Below, piece after piece: positions 10,420 through 22,236 of a DNA stretch of 64,000 bases. Position numbers and translations under genes: made by a program. Location: NCBI GenBank assembly GCA_017591395.1, contig WEDG01007088.1:51574-115573 (forward strand), read 5' to 3'. This DNA comes from Schistocephalus solidus. Taxonomy: Eukaryota; Platyhelminthes; Cestoda; Diphyllobothriidea; Diphyllobothriidae. The first letter of the stretch is position 1. Each line of letters opens with the position of its first letter. The notes below the pieces were generated by a model. That model worked only from the letters and a program-made list of their open reading frames with translations, was not told where the DNA came from and ran no database searches.

Positions 10420-12179
10420 AGACACCACAGAATGCCACTAATATTTCAAATTACAGTCTTTCCGACCGACCTGGCCGTTGCACCGTTTCACCTGCCACTA
10501 CACCCTACCATGCAATACCTCGTCATAGCCTACACTTGGCCAGGATTAGCGTGCTGCACAATTCCCACATGTAGCTGAGAAACCGCGTCGAGAGTACCCA
10601 GAGAACACACTTCTCACTTACGTGAGGGGTGGCGAGGTTGGATGGTGATTAGGAGTGCATGTGTGATGCATGTATTGGTGGAGAGGCTGCGTAAGGCTGT
10701 GGGCGGACCTGGGGTGATTTAGCGCAGATTTTCTTGCAGGTCAACTAAGCCCATGAGGTGAATGAATGTGCGTGGGTAGTTTGGACAGTGGAGATGGATG
10801 CGGTGACTTTATGTCGGGGCCCCAACGCTCTGTCCGATGAATTCGAAAGTAACCGACCAAGCCGATACGAGGGATCGATATTTGAGAAGAATGTGCGATG
10901 AAAGTGAGGACACGTGCAGACCGAGTCTACATCGGTATTAATGTTTATGGTAGTGTTGGTGAGGATGGCGGTCGATGGGGCATCGCGATTGTTCTCATCG
11001 GTGACAGGACTGTTAGAGGTAATGGTGGCCGTCGCCGCCACGTAGGCACTGGTAGGGGTGGCGGGGCTGGCGGCTACGATGGCGGCGTGGCAGTGGGAAT
11101 GTGATCACCAGGGACGAGGTTGGCCAATGCCGTGGGCGCCGCCGGGGTTTGAGCAGGATCGATTGAGGCGGTAGCGTTTGAGTTGGGCCGATTGTTAGGG
11201 AATGGGCTCCAGAGATGTCCGGGCAAGGCCGATTCGCGTGCGGAAAGTTCTTTGACAGTGCTGGCATGTTGGCAGGGGTTGACTATGGGCATTGCGTACT
11301 GGCGAACCAGAGACTTCGTGCTTCTCTCTTCGCTTTTGGAGTGGTGATCCGATTGACTTCATAGATTGTAGCCCCGGTCCTCACTGTTCTTCTCCAGATC
11401 TTCCCAGTTCGTTGTGTTGAATTGCAGACGGATTTGGTCCCCTGGTCGGAGCGCACCCTCAGCCACATCTCCAAAGAAGCGCTCGTTGTCCAGCTACACG
11501 AGGTAGCCGCTCCAGCGTAGTTCCAGGTGCATCAGCATGGCGTGGATTTTGAGGATTCCGGTTCGTTCCTGAACATCTGTATCGGGGATCCTGTCCTGCC
11601 ACCGCAGCTTTAAGATTTTTCGAATACAGCTGAGGTGGGAGGGGTTGAGACGTCGCGCCTGCTCCTTGTAAACTGCCCAGGTTTCGGCTTCATATAACAG
11701 CGTCGTCAAGATGACAGCTTTGCACATCATGAACTTTGCGCTGAGCTGGAGATCGTGGCGATTCCGCATGAAGTTCTGCAGCCTGTCAAAGGTAAAGCTG
11801 GGTTTGAAGATAGGATGAGCCACTCCGTCATCGATTTCGATGTTGCGGGAAATCATGCTGTCTAAGTAAGCGAAGATATCCACGGCTTACAGTGGGATGC
11901 CGCTGACTTTTATGCGGGGAGCGTTGTAGGCAGTGTTTTGAGATGGTTGGTGCATGACCACCGTTTTTTCCGAATTTATAATGAGCATACAGCTGGTGCA
12001 GCCGGCGGCGAAGAATTCCATGCTGCTTTGCATGATATCTTCCGTTGCAGTGTTGAGTGCGCAGTCGTTCGCAAGGAGCAGGTCATTGACGGTAGTCGTA
12101 GACTGAAGGCACCTGTTATTGAGAAGGTGCCTGTCAGTCCTTTAGGCGATGCATATCCTAACCTGCGCATTGGGGTGAA
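10420..12179 (-). pseudogene. Old LINE relic G, main part
   Basis: Reading from 12179 downward: RT motif C appears as LLLANDCAL (FADD changed to LAND). Next come a segment like [18 protein letters not shown], the thumb (frame 11494-11883, with ETWAVYKEQARRLNPSHLSC and [13 protein letters not shown]), the [12 protein letters not shown] region, and decayed C2H2 units to about 10745. Many stops and frameshifts are present. It is clearly the same family as copies A-D but a separate, older subfamily. It is interrupted by copy B and resumes at 16566. Confidence 0.85.
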
Positions 12180-12743
12180 GGGGTACTAGTTAGGGATAGT
12201 ATTTGGTCGCTCCATTTGTCTCGTACAGGTGGTGAATGCTCCTGTGGCCGCCTCTAACTGGTTCCAACTTTCACCTGTGGCTCCTCGAAGTTGGCTTCTT
12301 CCCAGCGGCCACACCCCGGGCAACCGTCACGACCGGCGGGCTAAACCAGGTGAGGGTCTCCGGTGTTAAGTGTGCCTCCACAACCGGTGTCTGACTCCCG
12401 AACTTCCGGCCACCCCCCTCGCAAAAAGTCCGACGGTGGGGGCGACAGCAACCCCGTAGTCGGCCCAGGCTAACTTGGGTCGTTCTCCCACTAAAACAAA
12501 TCGGTGACCTATAGTGGAGTTAGGCAGCCATCTGGGATGTCTGAGCAGCCCTATTTAGGGACGGCACTGTTTGCCTTCTCGCGGAGGAAGGGGCTAGAAA
12601 AGGTACCCTAAACAAATGCTGGTTATCACGTCTTCTGCAGCCGGCCGAGGCTTGCAGATCTCAAAATACGTGGTCGTAAAATTCAAACAAACAACAATAC
12701 CCCCTGTCCCGATCACCCTCGCCATACCCTCCAGGCTGCTCGG
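12180..12743 (+). promoter_or_regulatory. LINE 5' UTR (copy B)
   Basis: This non-coding leader is shared with copy F at 7043 to about 7608. LINE leaders of this kind usually carry an internal promoter; no specific element can be pointed to here. It is GC-richer than the surroundings. Confidence 0.6.
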
Positions 12744-13553
12744 GTGAGTCCACTCACACTAGCAGCCTGGAATGTTCGTTCCCTTTTAGACAATCCTAGG
12801 AGCAACCGGCCGGAACGGAGGACGGCGCTAGTCGCTCGGGAACTGGCGCGCTACAAGGTGAACATTGCTGCTCTCAACGAGACCCGATTCTCTGAGCAGG
12901 GTCAGCTGGAGGAGGTGGATGCCGGCTACACCTTCTTCTGGAGAGGCCGGCCAAAGGCAGAGCGACGCGACGCTGGTGCTGCCTTTGCCATCCGGAACGA
13001 CATCGTGGGACGTCTGCCCTGTCTGCCGCAGGGTATCAATGAGCGCCTGATGAGCCTCCGCCTGCCTCTTCGGGGAGACATGTTCACCACCATCATCAGC
13101 GCCTACGCTCCCCCAATGACGAGCTCTGATGCGGCGAAGGACAAATTCTACGAGGACCTGCACGCCCTGCTGGTGACTGTGTCGAAGGTGGACAAGTTAA
13201 TTGTCCTTGGTGACTTCAACGCCCGCGTCGGAACGGACCACGCTGCCTGGCAGGGAGTGATGGGTCCCCACGGTCTCGGTAGCTGTAGCGATAACGGCCT
13301 CCTTCTTCTGCGCACGTGTGCGGAACACCGTCTCCTGCTGACCAACACCTTCTTCCGCCTTCCGACGCGGGAGAAGGCCACGTGGATGCACCCTCTGTCG
13401 CGGCACTGGCATCTGCTGGACTATGTTCTCGTCAGGAGGCGATATCGACAGGACGTGCTGGTAACCAAGGCGATCCGCGATGCCGATGGTTGAACAGATC
13501 ACCGCCTCGTCATCTCCCAGATGAGGCTCCAACGGCAACCCCGACGAAGGCCC
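12744..13553 (+). pseudogene. LINE AP endonuclease domain (copy B)
   Basis: This is an endonuclease/exonuclease/phosphatase-fold domain that would nick the target DNA to prime reverse transcription. Visible motifs in order are AAWNVRSL (the metal-site N), [11 protein letters not shown] (the catalytic E), [17 protein letters not shown] (D and N of GDFNAR), and a C-terminal TDHRLV (DH pair). All the core catalytic residues are readable. A stop at 13491-13493 falls between DADG and TDHRLV; a TGG to TGA change would explain it. The frame opens at GTG 12744 without a clear ATG, and the family start may lie upstream. Confidence 0.9.
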
Positions 13554-14403
13554 CAAGGTAAGAGACCGCCATGTAAGTTAAATACTCTTTTGTTAAATTT
13601 GCCTGCTCACTGTTTTGATTTCAGCAAACAAATAACCGAGAACCTGGAGAACCTGCATGCTCCAGCTGATACTGCTACCGTGGAGACACGATGGTGTCCA
13701 CTGCGAAATTTCAACCAGTCCACCACCCTGAAGTCCTCGGATGCGCACGCAGTCAACACCAGGACTGATTTGATGACAATGACACCGACATCAGCAACTT
13801 ACTCGCGGAGAAGAATGGACTAAACAAAGCCTACATGGACCTTCGAACTGACGCAACCAAAGCAGCCTTCTTCAGATGCCGGTGCCTTGTACAGCAACGG
13901 CTGCGGGAGATGCAGGATGCCTGGATGATTCGAAAGGCTGAGGACATCCAGGGGTATGCGGACCGCAATGAAATAAAAAAATTCTTTAAAACCATAAAGG
14001 CCATCTACAGCCGGTGTATCGAGGGGACCGCAACACTGCTCAACTCTGACGGCACAACACTGCTGACAGAGAAATCGCAAATTCTGAAGCGCTGGGCGGA
14101 GCATTTCAGAACTGTCCTTAATTGCTCATCAGCTATCTCCGATGCTTCCATTGACCGGCTCCCTCAAGTGGACACGAACAATTACCTGGATCTGCCGCCT
14201 TCCCTACCAGAAACCATCCGGGCCGTGCAGCAGATTTCCAGCGATAAAGCGCCAGGATCCGACGCAATCCCACCGGAAGTCAACAAGCACGGTGGGCCCC
14301 GGCTGATGGCAGATCTCACAGCACTCTTCCGGGAGATTTGGCTCCAAGGACAAGTTCTTCAGGATTTCAAAGACACGACAATCGTCCATTTCTACAAACG
14401 GAA
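13554..14403 (+). pseudogene. LINE linker and N-terminal RT half (copy B)
   Basis: A linker follows the endonuclease in shifting frames (13521-13823). The frame from 13835 then carries motifs typical of the RT N-terminus: KFFKTIKAIYSR, LKRWAEHFRTVLN, SSDKAPGSDAIPPEV (RT motif 1), LFREIW and [12 protein letters not shown]. The reading stops matching the family right after KRKGN. At least one frameshift lies between 13800 and 13835. Confidence 0.85.
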
Positions 14404-15686
14404 GGGGAACCTGGAACCAAGCCAGGAAGCTGAATCACTTTCATCTCAATTGTCTCCGCAGAATACTGAAGCTGAGATGGCAAGACAGGATCCCGGACAC
14501 GGAATTCCTGGAGCGGACCGGAGTCCTTAGCATCCACGCCATGCTGAGACAAGTGCAACTGCGATGGAGTGGCCACCTGGTAAGAATGGATGACGAGCGA
14601 CTACCAAAACTACCTTTCTACGGAGATGTAGCTACGGGTTCTCGCCGGCAGGGAGGTCAAAAACGACGCTACAAGGACACTTTGAAGAAATCGCTGAAGC
14701 AGCTGCAAATCAACCCGACGACCTGGGAAGACCCCGCCCAGGATAGACCGGCATGGAGAAGATCAGTGAAGACTGGTTCAGCAATCTATGAGGCCAACCG
14801 AATCGCCGCCACCAAGGCCAAAAGAGCGGCACGAAAGTCACCAGCGCCCCGGACCAACATCGTCGATGCCCAGGCCCTGCCAAAATGCCCGTGCTGTCAA
14901 CGCATATTCCGGGCGAGAATCGACCTGGTTGGACATCTTCGGACGCAATGCACCAACAATCCGACAATTTCAATATCTAAGTCAAATTCTGCCAACCCTC
15001 CTTCTGACTCCCCCACCCTCACTCCTGGCATCAATTCCATTAATCCCACCATCATAGAGACCACATCCTTCTACTCATCGCCTGTTACCCCCACCACCGC
15101 AACCACCACCGCCCTGACCTTCATTACCGACACGACCACCAGTGATGGGGACTCTCTCCTAAACTGTCCTCAATGCGACCGCACATTCACCTCACGCATA
15201 GGCCTGGTCGGTCACTTGCGAATCCATCGTACAGAGACTGGTGAATCGATGCCTGGAGCACTAACACACAGCAGAGATTGTCGCCTCCACTGTCCTTCAC
15301 TGTCCTCGCGCATTCACACATCGCATGACCATATTCGGTCACATGCGCATCCATGACAGCAGAATCCATCGCAATGCCGACAACACCATTACATAATGCA
15401 CACCCTCCGCTCCTGCCATTCGTATCACCACTGCCACCCTCACTACCATGAATGACATCCCCCAGCCTCTACCGATTTCTCCTGCCAACAATGCGCCCGC
15501 AACCTCAACTTACGCATCGGCCTGGTCGGTCACCTGCGAATCCATCACACGGAGGCTGGTGGACCAGTGCCTGGGGCTCCGACATACAGTCGACGCGCCC
15601 GTCTTCACTGCCCTCACTGCTCCCGCACATTCACACACCACATTGGCCTATAAGAACACATGCGCCTCCACGACAACCTGCGGTAA
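14404..15686 (+). pseudogene. LINE thumb and C2H2 fingers after deletion (copy B)
   Basis: Immediately after the deletion the sequence matches [11 protein letters not shown] of other copies but in a different frame from the upstream RT. The frame 14541-15356 carries the thumb, linker and first fingers ([16 protein letters not shown]). A frameshift near 15295 breaks the next finger, and later fingers continue in other frames to the family stop at about 15684-15686. The RT palm, including FADD, is absent, so no active RT could be made. Confidence 0.85.
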
Positions 15687-16565
15687 ACCACCGGAGGCTG
15701 AGCCACATCAGCGCCACCATCTAGACTAATACATAGACAACACCCGCACAATCATCATAATGTACCTGATAAAATCACGGTTTCCTAAAAAAACGTGGCT
15801 TGGAAGGCTGCCAATCTGACGCTTACACCAGACCACGCCGTCGGCCCAGTGTATGTGCTGTGTGTGTCGAGTGGCTGACCAGTGGACTGGGAGTCAGATG
15901 GCGGTGGCTCCTCCATATTCCCTGATTAAGTGAATCCTGGTGTGTGCGTTATGGGGGCCAGGTCGTGCTGTGGCGCGCGAAGACGGGTACGCCAACTCGT
16001 CAGCCAATGCACCCACACTCCCACATCAGACAACTGACCGGCTCGGATGGTGGTCTGATTGTGGGATAGGGGTGGGGGAGAGAGTGAGGTCGAGAGCTCA
16101 GCGCATTATCCTCACTATAAACAATCTGACGTGCTTGAAACTATCACGGTGCGCTAAAAGCCGTGGCTTGGAAGGATGCCAACTTACGGGATAACTCGGA
16201 CCGCGTGGTCAGCCCAATGTGTGTTTTGTTGGGAGTGGCTGACTGGCGGACTGAGAGTCAGGCTGCAATGGCTCTTTCTTACTGTAGCCTTTATGGCACT
16301 TCCACTCCGTGTGATCCGAGCCATGTGTGGTGGTACACCCAGGGGCGGCTCCGGTCGCGCCAGCCACCTTCGCCCTCTCCCATCTCCGGTCTCCTTGACT
16401 CTGTCTTGACACCGGGCTCAGGTGGGGGAGGAGGAGAGCGTGCGGTAGCTGCAGCGCAAGGCTGCTATCACTTAAAACTAATTCACGCGCAAGTCACCGT
16501 CCCTGCACCACCTTGTGTGGAGCATACGGTGAACCTCGTCGAAATCGACGGTCAAACTGTCGAAG
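15687..16565 (+). repeat. LINE 3' UTR tandem units (copy B)
   Basis: These are the same blocks as in copy A but with fewer units, two rather than four, beginning near 15794 and 16158. The internal pair of copy A (units at 4250 and 4546) is absent, so unit number varies between copies. Confidence 0.8.
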
Positions 16566-16690
16566 GTGCTCATTAAGATAGGCCTTCGTCAGCATGGTAA
16601 AGAACATGAGACTGAAGAGGGTGGGAGCCAGTATACAGCCCTACTTCACTCCGTTAATCATCGTGATTCACAGTGTCGAGGGTTTCCTGT
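16566..16690 (-). pseudogene. Old LINE relic G, upstream part beyond insertion
   Basis: The minus-strand translation contains NGVK, a stop, then [13 protein letters not shown] and MLTKAYL. This matches the RT segment [23 protein letters not shown], the stretch immediately upstream of where relic G begins at 12179. Removing copy B joins the two pieces in the correct order and strand, so this and 10420-12179 are one element. It is truncated at about 16690. Confidence 0.8.
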
Positions 16691-18150
16691 AGGTTCAAGG
16701 GGATAATATATAATATAGAATGCAGAGCTCGTCTGTCTCTTAGTCCCAGCTTTAAGCAGCTCATTAGGAGAACCAGCTTTCGTTTGAATCCCCTCTTTTT
16801 GAAACAGATGTCCATTTCCAGGTCTGGTTTTATTCACATTCATCCGTTTGGTCTAAACCTTTCGTTCAGGTTACCATTATCTACAGTTAAGTCTAGTTGG
16901 TTTACTTATATGGCATTTATGAGGACTGTCGCTCCCCCTGATCTCTAAGATGTGGAGGAAATTAACTGAATACGCTGATATGACCGAATTTTAGCGAGCT
17001 TGATTGGTGTTAATGGTAACTACTCCCTAACAGAGAATTGACGCAGATGCTCCACTAAGGAAATGGAATTAATCAGACTCGACATATGTCTGCTACTAAA
17101 CGGTGGCAGAGGCATAGATACCACCATACATAATTGTATGATGTATTTGCTCCATGTTATTCTGTCCAGGATGTAACTCTATGATACTGCGTCGTTAGTT
17201 TGAATCGCGTTCGCGTCTAAGTTTCATAATTGGCCATCCGGTCAGCCCTGCGAGTGCTGAAAATGGGGCTAGTTTTGCAAAGGTTCAACTTAATTTCATT
17301 CAAGTCACTGACCCCGACTGTGCGCTACCGGGCGGTCGCCACCTAGTTTTTACACAAGTACACCGGGTATCCGGTTTTTTACAGCCCAACCGCGGCCTAG
17401 AAACTGCAACCGCCACGGTTACTCTCCACCCTCTCCATCTTACGAAGTCTTTTCCGTGTAAGGTCGAGAGGCTGCGTCAAACTGGACACACACACCCACA
17501 CACATACCATCTCACCTCTACCTGACCATATTCGAGGCCCCTGCAAGATGTGGCTATTAAGGTGTCGGTGGTAGTACTTACCTGCATCACTAGACTTGTC
17601 GTTCGGGCATACAGGATCTACATAATCTCTGGGTTATTATGGTGGGGCGAGGCCGAAGCTACCTAGCTTGGGTGTGGATGCCATCTCCCCCGTCAGCTTT
17701 TTACCGCCGTCGCCGTCGCAGCCGCCACCCTCATCATCCATGAATACACTGTCGCGGTCAACCGTACGGTTGTGTGCGCACGACAGCTGACAGGGAGGGT
17801 GCGTGGGGAGAGGTACACGTGACACCCAAGACGTTAACGGATAGGCCTACTCCTGTTTCACAAAGTTTACTGCGTGTGTGCGCCTTCGGTGGACGACAAG
17901 CCGCTGTAAGCATGACAGGGGGAGAGCGGGCCATAAAGGGCCGGGCACCTGACTTCGAGGCGCAACACTGCAGCTGGGGGTCGAGGTAGGCCGGAGAAAA
18001 TAACGCAAAAATCAGTGACCTGACCGAAAAGTGAATTTTATCCAGGGAAAAGTGTGCATTCATGGAGGTGGGGTATGGATACATTTGGAAGTGTATCTCA
18101 GAGATTGCATGCATTCCGAGCTGATATAATGAAAATTGGTGTGGCACACT
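16691..18150. other. No recognised gene
   Basis: Open frames here are short and have no known domain. The GC-richer DNA around 17640-17990 gives overlapping frames on both strands, which I take as composition. Confidence 0.45.
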
Positions 18151-18151
18151 T

Positions 18152-18247
18152 GTGAAAAAATCGGCGGTCTCAGCGGGATTCGAACCCACGCCAGCATGGA
18201 AAATGCTTCAGTAGAGCCAACGCTCTAGTCAACTGAACTACGAGGCC
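18152..18247 (-). tRNA. tRNA-like gene or SINE head, abnormal anticodon arm
   Basis: On the minus strand the acceptor GGCCTCG (18247-18241) pairs 6 of 7 with TGAGACC. The A box reads TAGTTCAGTTGACTAGAGCG and the T arm GTGGGTTCGAATCCCGC (B box). A run of six T lies just downstream as a Pol III stop. Between position 26 and the T arm are about 31 bases instead of 22, and no standard 5-bp anticodon stem forms without leaving about 9-12 extra bases. It may be a tRNA with an odd insertion, a tRNA pseudogene, or the head of a SINE. The anticodon cannot be assigned. Confidence 0.6.
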
Positions 18248-18270
18248 CTTCCGGGAGCCACGATTTAAAT

Positions 18271-18298
18271 CACACTTGGGTTACTTGGCCCAAGTGTG
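18271..18298. repeat. Small hairpin beside the tRNA-like sequence
   Basis: CACACTTGGG (18271-18280) and CCCAAGTGTG (18289-18298) pair exactly around an 8-base loop, 23 bases upstream of the tRNA-like 5' end. Confidence 0.6.
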
Positions 18299-18408
18299 GT
18301 ATGTGCCCTATGGCACAAAGTTCATTATTGCCAGTAGCAAACTTGTGGGTGGACAGACAGTGTCAAGCAAGCTCTTAACCACATCAGTGGGGGTAACGCG
18401 CTTACTTT

Positions 18409-20280
18409 ACTCGTGAATTTTCGAGCTGGTCACACGAACACGTCGTCAGAGGAAATAAACACAAGTGAGTGTTAGAATGTCGCACTAGACAGGCTGGCAT
18501 TGCAGGGCCGACAGACCATTGGCGTGTGAAAAGATGAGTCATGTTCGATTGTGAGCTAGGGGGAGTGGGAGGCGTAACACTACGGCTCCCGGTGCTGTAG
18601 GGGGAGGATGGATGGTAAGATCAGTTGGATTCCGGGTGGATGGATTGCCGGTTGTTGATGTGGCATTTGAACGGGGGTGGTGAGTTGGGAACGTAGATCC
18701 TCATAATGGACGCCCAGGTCAACATGGCGGTTGATACTGTCTGCACAGGCGAACCAAGCCTCGAGGAATTCTCTTGCTGGTTTTATGTTTGCCATGATGA
18801 CGATCTCAGTTTCATCCCAATTGAATCGATGGTCGCACTCGAGCGCGTGCGCAAAAACGAGGGACAAGGAGTCTCGGTGGCTAAAGGCTAGCTTGTGTTC
18901 ATTAATACGGGTGCCCAGGCGTCGACCCATCATGTCCAACATACACACAAGATCAATTTACGCATGGGACGTGATAGATTGCGTTTGTTTGTTATGCTTT
19001 GGGAGTGAGATCCTTTACTCGAGACAGTGTGGTGCGTAGTGAAGATGCCGGCTTGTGGGCGATTTGCATACCAAGGTGATTTAACTGCCAGGTGATTACC
19101 TCAGTGGTCCCCTGCATATAAGGCAGGGAGTCGAATTTTCGTGCCATACTTTCTCCGTTTGGGGTGTGGCCATGCAGTATACCTGGTGTCTGAGGCAGTT
19201 CTTTACAAAACTAACCGGATATCCGTTAGATCGAAACAATCAATACAAGTAAGCAAGCTCTTTTTAAGGAGGTCATCGCTGTTGCAATAACGGTTGGCCC
19301 GGTGGGACAGAGGTCGGACGCAGTTTCTTTTTGAGCTGCCGGGTGGTTGCTTTCATAGTTGAAGATAGTCGCAGCATTATATCCTTTCCTATAGACACTT
19401 GTTGTGAGGTTACCATCACTAAGTTTTTGGATTTTCATTTATAGAAACGGCAGACTGTCTCGTGCTGTCTCTTCGCGAGTGAACTGGTTGGTTGAGGAAA
19501 CACCATTCAGCCTCCGATGCAGCCGCTCGACTTCGCAGTTCTTTATTACGACAAAGGTTTCATCTACATAATGAAGCCAGATTTCGGCTTGAGAGTTTTA
19601 AAAACGTTTTATAGTTGCTGCAATACCAATCTGAAGAGTAGTCCTGATATTGGCGAGCCCATTGTGGTTCCCTTTACCTGTTGGTAGTATTTACTGTGGA
19701 ATTGACAGTAGTTCATAAGGCAGAGTTTGAGTAGTTATATGACCTGCTGCGTTGGGATTTCAACAGGATCATCCTGTAAGCGTTGGGCTACGCATTCAAC
19801 TGCCAAGTCGTGTGTTATGGAAAAAAACTAGGCAACGACACCGAAAGGCAAGAGGCATTCATTGGTACTTACTTTGAGGCCTTGAATCCTGTGGAGGAAT
19901 GCGGGAGTTGTTAATGGTGTAATCAGCTCCATGAGTTAGCTGCATTAGGTGCCTGAACTACCACTTAGTTATATTTTATGTGGGTGCTCCGATGAGTGGT
20001 ACTATAATCCTCAGTGGGACATCCGGTTTGTGCTGTTTCGGTAGACCGTATGCGCGTGCGGTACGGAGATCACGGAGGGTGATAAACTTAGAGTCAGATG
20101 AACCCAGGAATTTCAACCGAGCGAGCTCATTGACCTTTTTCATGATGGCTGTGGCTTGCTTTTTCGTCGGGTCTTTGGTAGGAAGAGTGTAAGCCTCAAG
20201 GTCACTGAATATGTTGTTTGCCTTTAGAAGTGTTGACTTCATCGTCTAAACACAGGTCATGGTGATTTACACTGCAGTGA
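18409..20280 (-). pseudogene. Penelope-like element relic P1
   Basis: Reading from 20280 down: an RT N-terminal segment (frame 19976-20242) with RAYGLPKQHKPDVPLR, the PLE RT motif. Then comes a segment like MGSP...GLL, then motif C as HYVDETFVVIK (about 19536-19574), where the usual YVDDT has Glu for the second Asp. Next is TSVYRKGYN and NYESNHPAAQK (19226-19438). Last is the GIY-YIG endonuclease C-terminus (frame 18580-18948) with GRRLGTRINEHK, ALECDHRFNWDE and LEAWFACADSINRHVDL. Stops and frameshifts separate all parts. 18409-18580 is probably its 3' UTR. PLEs prime from chromosome nicks or ends; this copy is dead. Confidence 0.85.
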
Positions 20281-20458
20281 AGTTGGGTTTTCCAGTAGAG
20301 ACTTCAGCATATTTCAAAGGCTATATGTGTTGCTTTCTACCGCGAAATGGAGGAGGTGCAACCGAATCGGCCTTAAATTGGTTAACAAAGGCTCCCTAAT
20401 ACTCCGAGTCCATACGCACGGAAGAAAGAAGCTTTTTTATCTAATTATTTGGTAATTA

Positions 20459-20853
20459 TGCTTTATATGGTCGTCTAAACAGGACACTGGAAAAATAACC
20501 GCCCACAATACATGTGACTTTGCTCTAAATTCCGAGGAAATTTTGTTTTGGATTAAGGTGAGGGTCATGGTTAAATTAAGGGAATAGTTTAGATTTGATG
20601 TTAAGGTCAGAGTTGGGGTTAATGTCATGATTAGGCTATGGTTAAGGTTATTATCATGTTAACTGTACGGTTTAGGTTTAGGGTAGGGCTAGGGTTAAGA
20701 TTAAGTTGACAGTTTAATTTTGTGTAAGGGTTAGTGTTAGCCCTAAGGAACGGGTATGTTTTTTATTCCTGAAATTTACCGTAAGGCCACCTATTTTAAG
20801 CGGGCGGTGCGGTTCCTATTCCGGTGTCCTGTTAAGGTGGCCATGCAAAGCAC
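20459..20853. mobile_element. MITE-like TIR element, telomere-like interior (copy 2)
   Basis: This is the same element as 9345-9744, in opposite orientation. The left end carries TATGGTCGTCTAAACAGGAC and the right end, reverse-complemented, carries ATGGCCACCTTAACAGGACA; both continue into a GGAA...ACCGCCC motif. The interior holds TTAGGG-like degenerate repeats (about 20555-20735). It is about 395 bp long against 400 bp for copy 1. Confidence 0.75.
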
Positions 20854-22236
20854 CCCTGCCAATTATTTAGCTCTAAACGCAGTGAAATTAGTATGGACAA
20901 AACAGTAATCACTTCAGCCTTAAGGGTCCTGTTAAATATATTGTGTGGTCAAACAACCGTCCTCAGATGGTGATGTGGTCTTTGAGGTCACAACCTCTGT
21001 CTTAAGTGAATATTAGGCCTTTTGTGGAAAATTTGAAGCTCCATTAAAAGATCTCAGTCTAACTCCGCAGTTCTTACACTCGTGGAGGTGTCTAGAGGAG
21101 GTCCAATATCCTATTCGGTTACTCCTGAGACCTACCTATTGGGCACGTGCAACACTACGATTATCAAAACCAGAATTGTCCTTACTGTCCGATGTATGGC
21201 AACATTTTAACGTCGATGGGACCCAGGATGCTTGAATGCTCGGGTCGCAAAAAGGGAATTTTTAGGGCTACGGTGTAGTCCCCGCTAATTCACTCCTTCC
21301 CCTGAGTCCATACTGCAAGATACTGTTATGTCATGCAACTTAAGTTCAAACTGACACGACTCTCAAGTATAATGATCTTTGGGGTTACCAGGACTTCTGC
21401 CAACAGGAAAAAGGCTTTTCAGATACATATGGCACTTAGTCCAGTCTACGCACACAAAGTCCCCCCTTACAAACTGTGTTGTCTCAATATGCAGGGATAG
21501 GTCACCTATGACAAGAAGTCGAAAATGCTGCATTTTGACGCATTTGCACAAAAAGTCGCTTCGGAATGACACAGCATTCGAGCTGGAATTACTTTGTGAC
21601 ATATGGTACTTGAATGTAAATGCGAAGGCATAGTTAATAAAACCACATATGCTGTTCGCAGGCATTTAAGGCAACTCTAAGCGGTCAATTATGTTTGATT
21701 GACTGTATTGTTACGCAACAGTAATCAATATTCATGCAGAAAGGGAAAAACCACAGACTTTTAGAGCTGCTTTCGTGTTAGCCACTATCATCTGTAGGCC
21801 TTAGGTTCTGTGTGCCAAAAAGCTTTCCTTTCGAACTACGAGGGACTTGCTTCCTTAAACTTGTGGTCACTGTCCAGCGAAACCTTTCAGTGGCCGAACG
21901 GCCCAAAAATTCTCTCTGAGCTCAAGAACGGGAGAACAGGCGTCAGGTTACATGAGTAAAAAATGTCAAAGAAATATACTCAATCTTAAGTAAGTATGGA
22001 AAAACAGGCCGCCTACTCTGCCTATGGGCTTACGACTTTCAGTCAGCGACCAACCGGACGATTCCAGTGCAACTGACCACCGGCATAACGTGCTCATTAT
22101 TAGCATGGAACATAATTGGACCAGTAAACCCTTCTTTCATCACGCTAACTGTTCAGTGTGGTTATGTTATAAAAATATTGCAGACCACGATGCCTAATGT
22201 ACTGACATTGCTGGTAATATATTGAGTAATAAGTAT
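20854..22236. other. No recognised gene
   Basis: Overlapping short frames at 21363-21665 lie on opposite strands and show no domain. No repeat match is seen. Confidence 0.45.

Larger units (their letters stand above)
12180..16565 (+). mobile_element. LINE copy B, near full length, internally deleted
   Basis: This is the most complete copy in the window, with 5' UTR, AP endonuclease, N-terminal half of the RT, zinc fingers and 3' UTR in order. About 1 kb in the middle of the RT is missing at about 14403-14421. It sits inside relic G. On the left G stops at 12179 with GGGGTGAAG. On the right G resumes after a GAAGGTGCTC sequence, consistent with a short GAAG(G) target duplication. The 5' end is defined by the match to copy F. 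The AP-endonuclease plus RT layout places it among APE-class LINEs; I do not assign a clade with certainty (RTE-like is possible). Confidence 0.9.
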
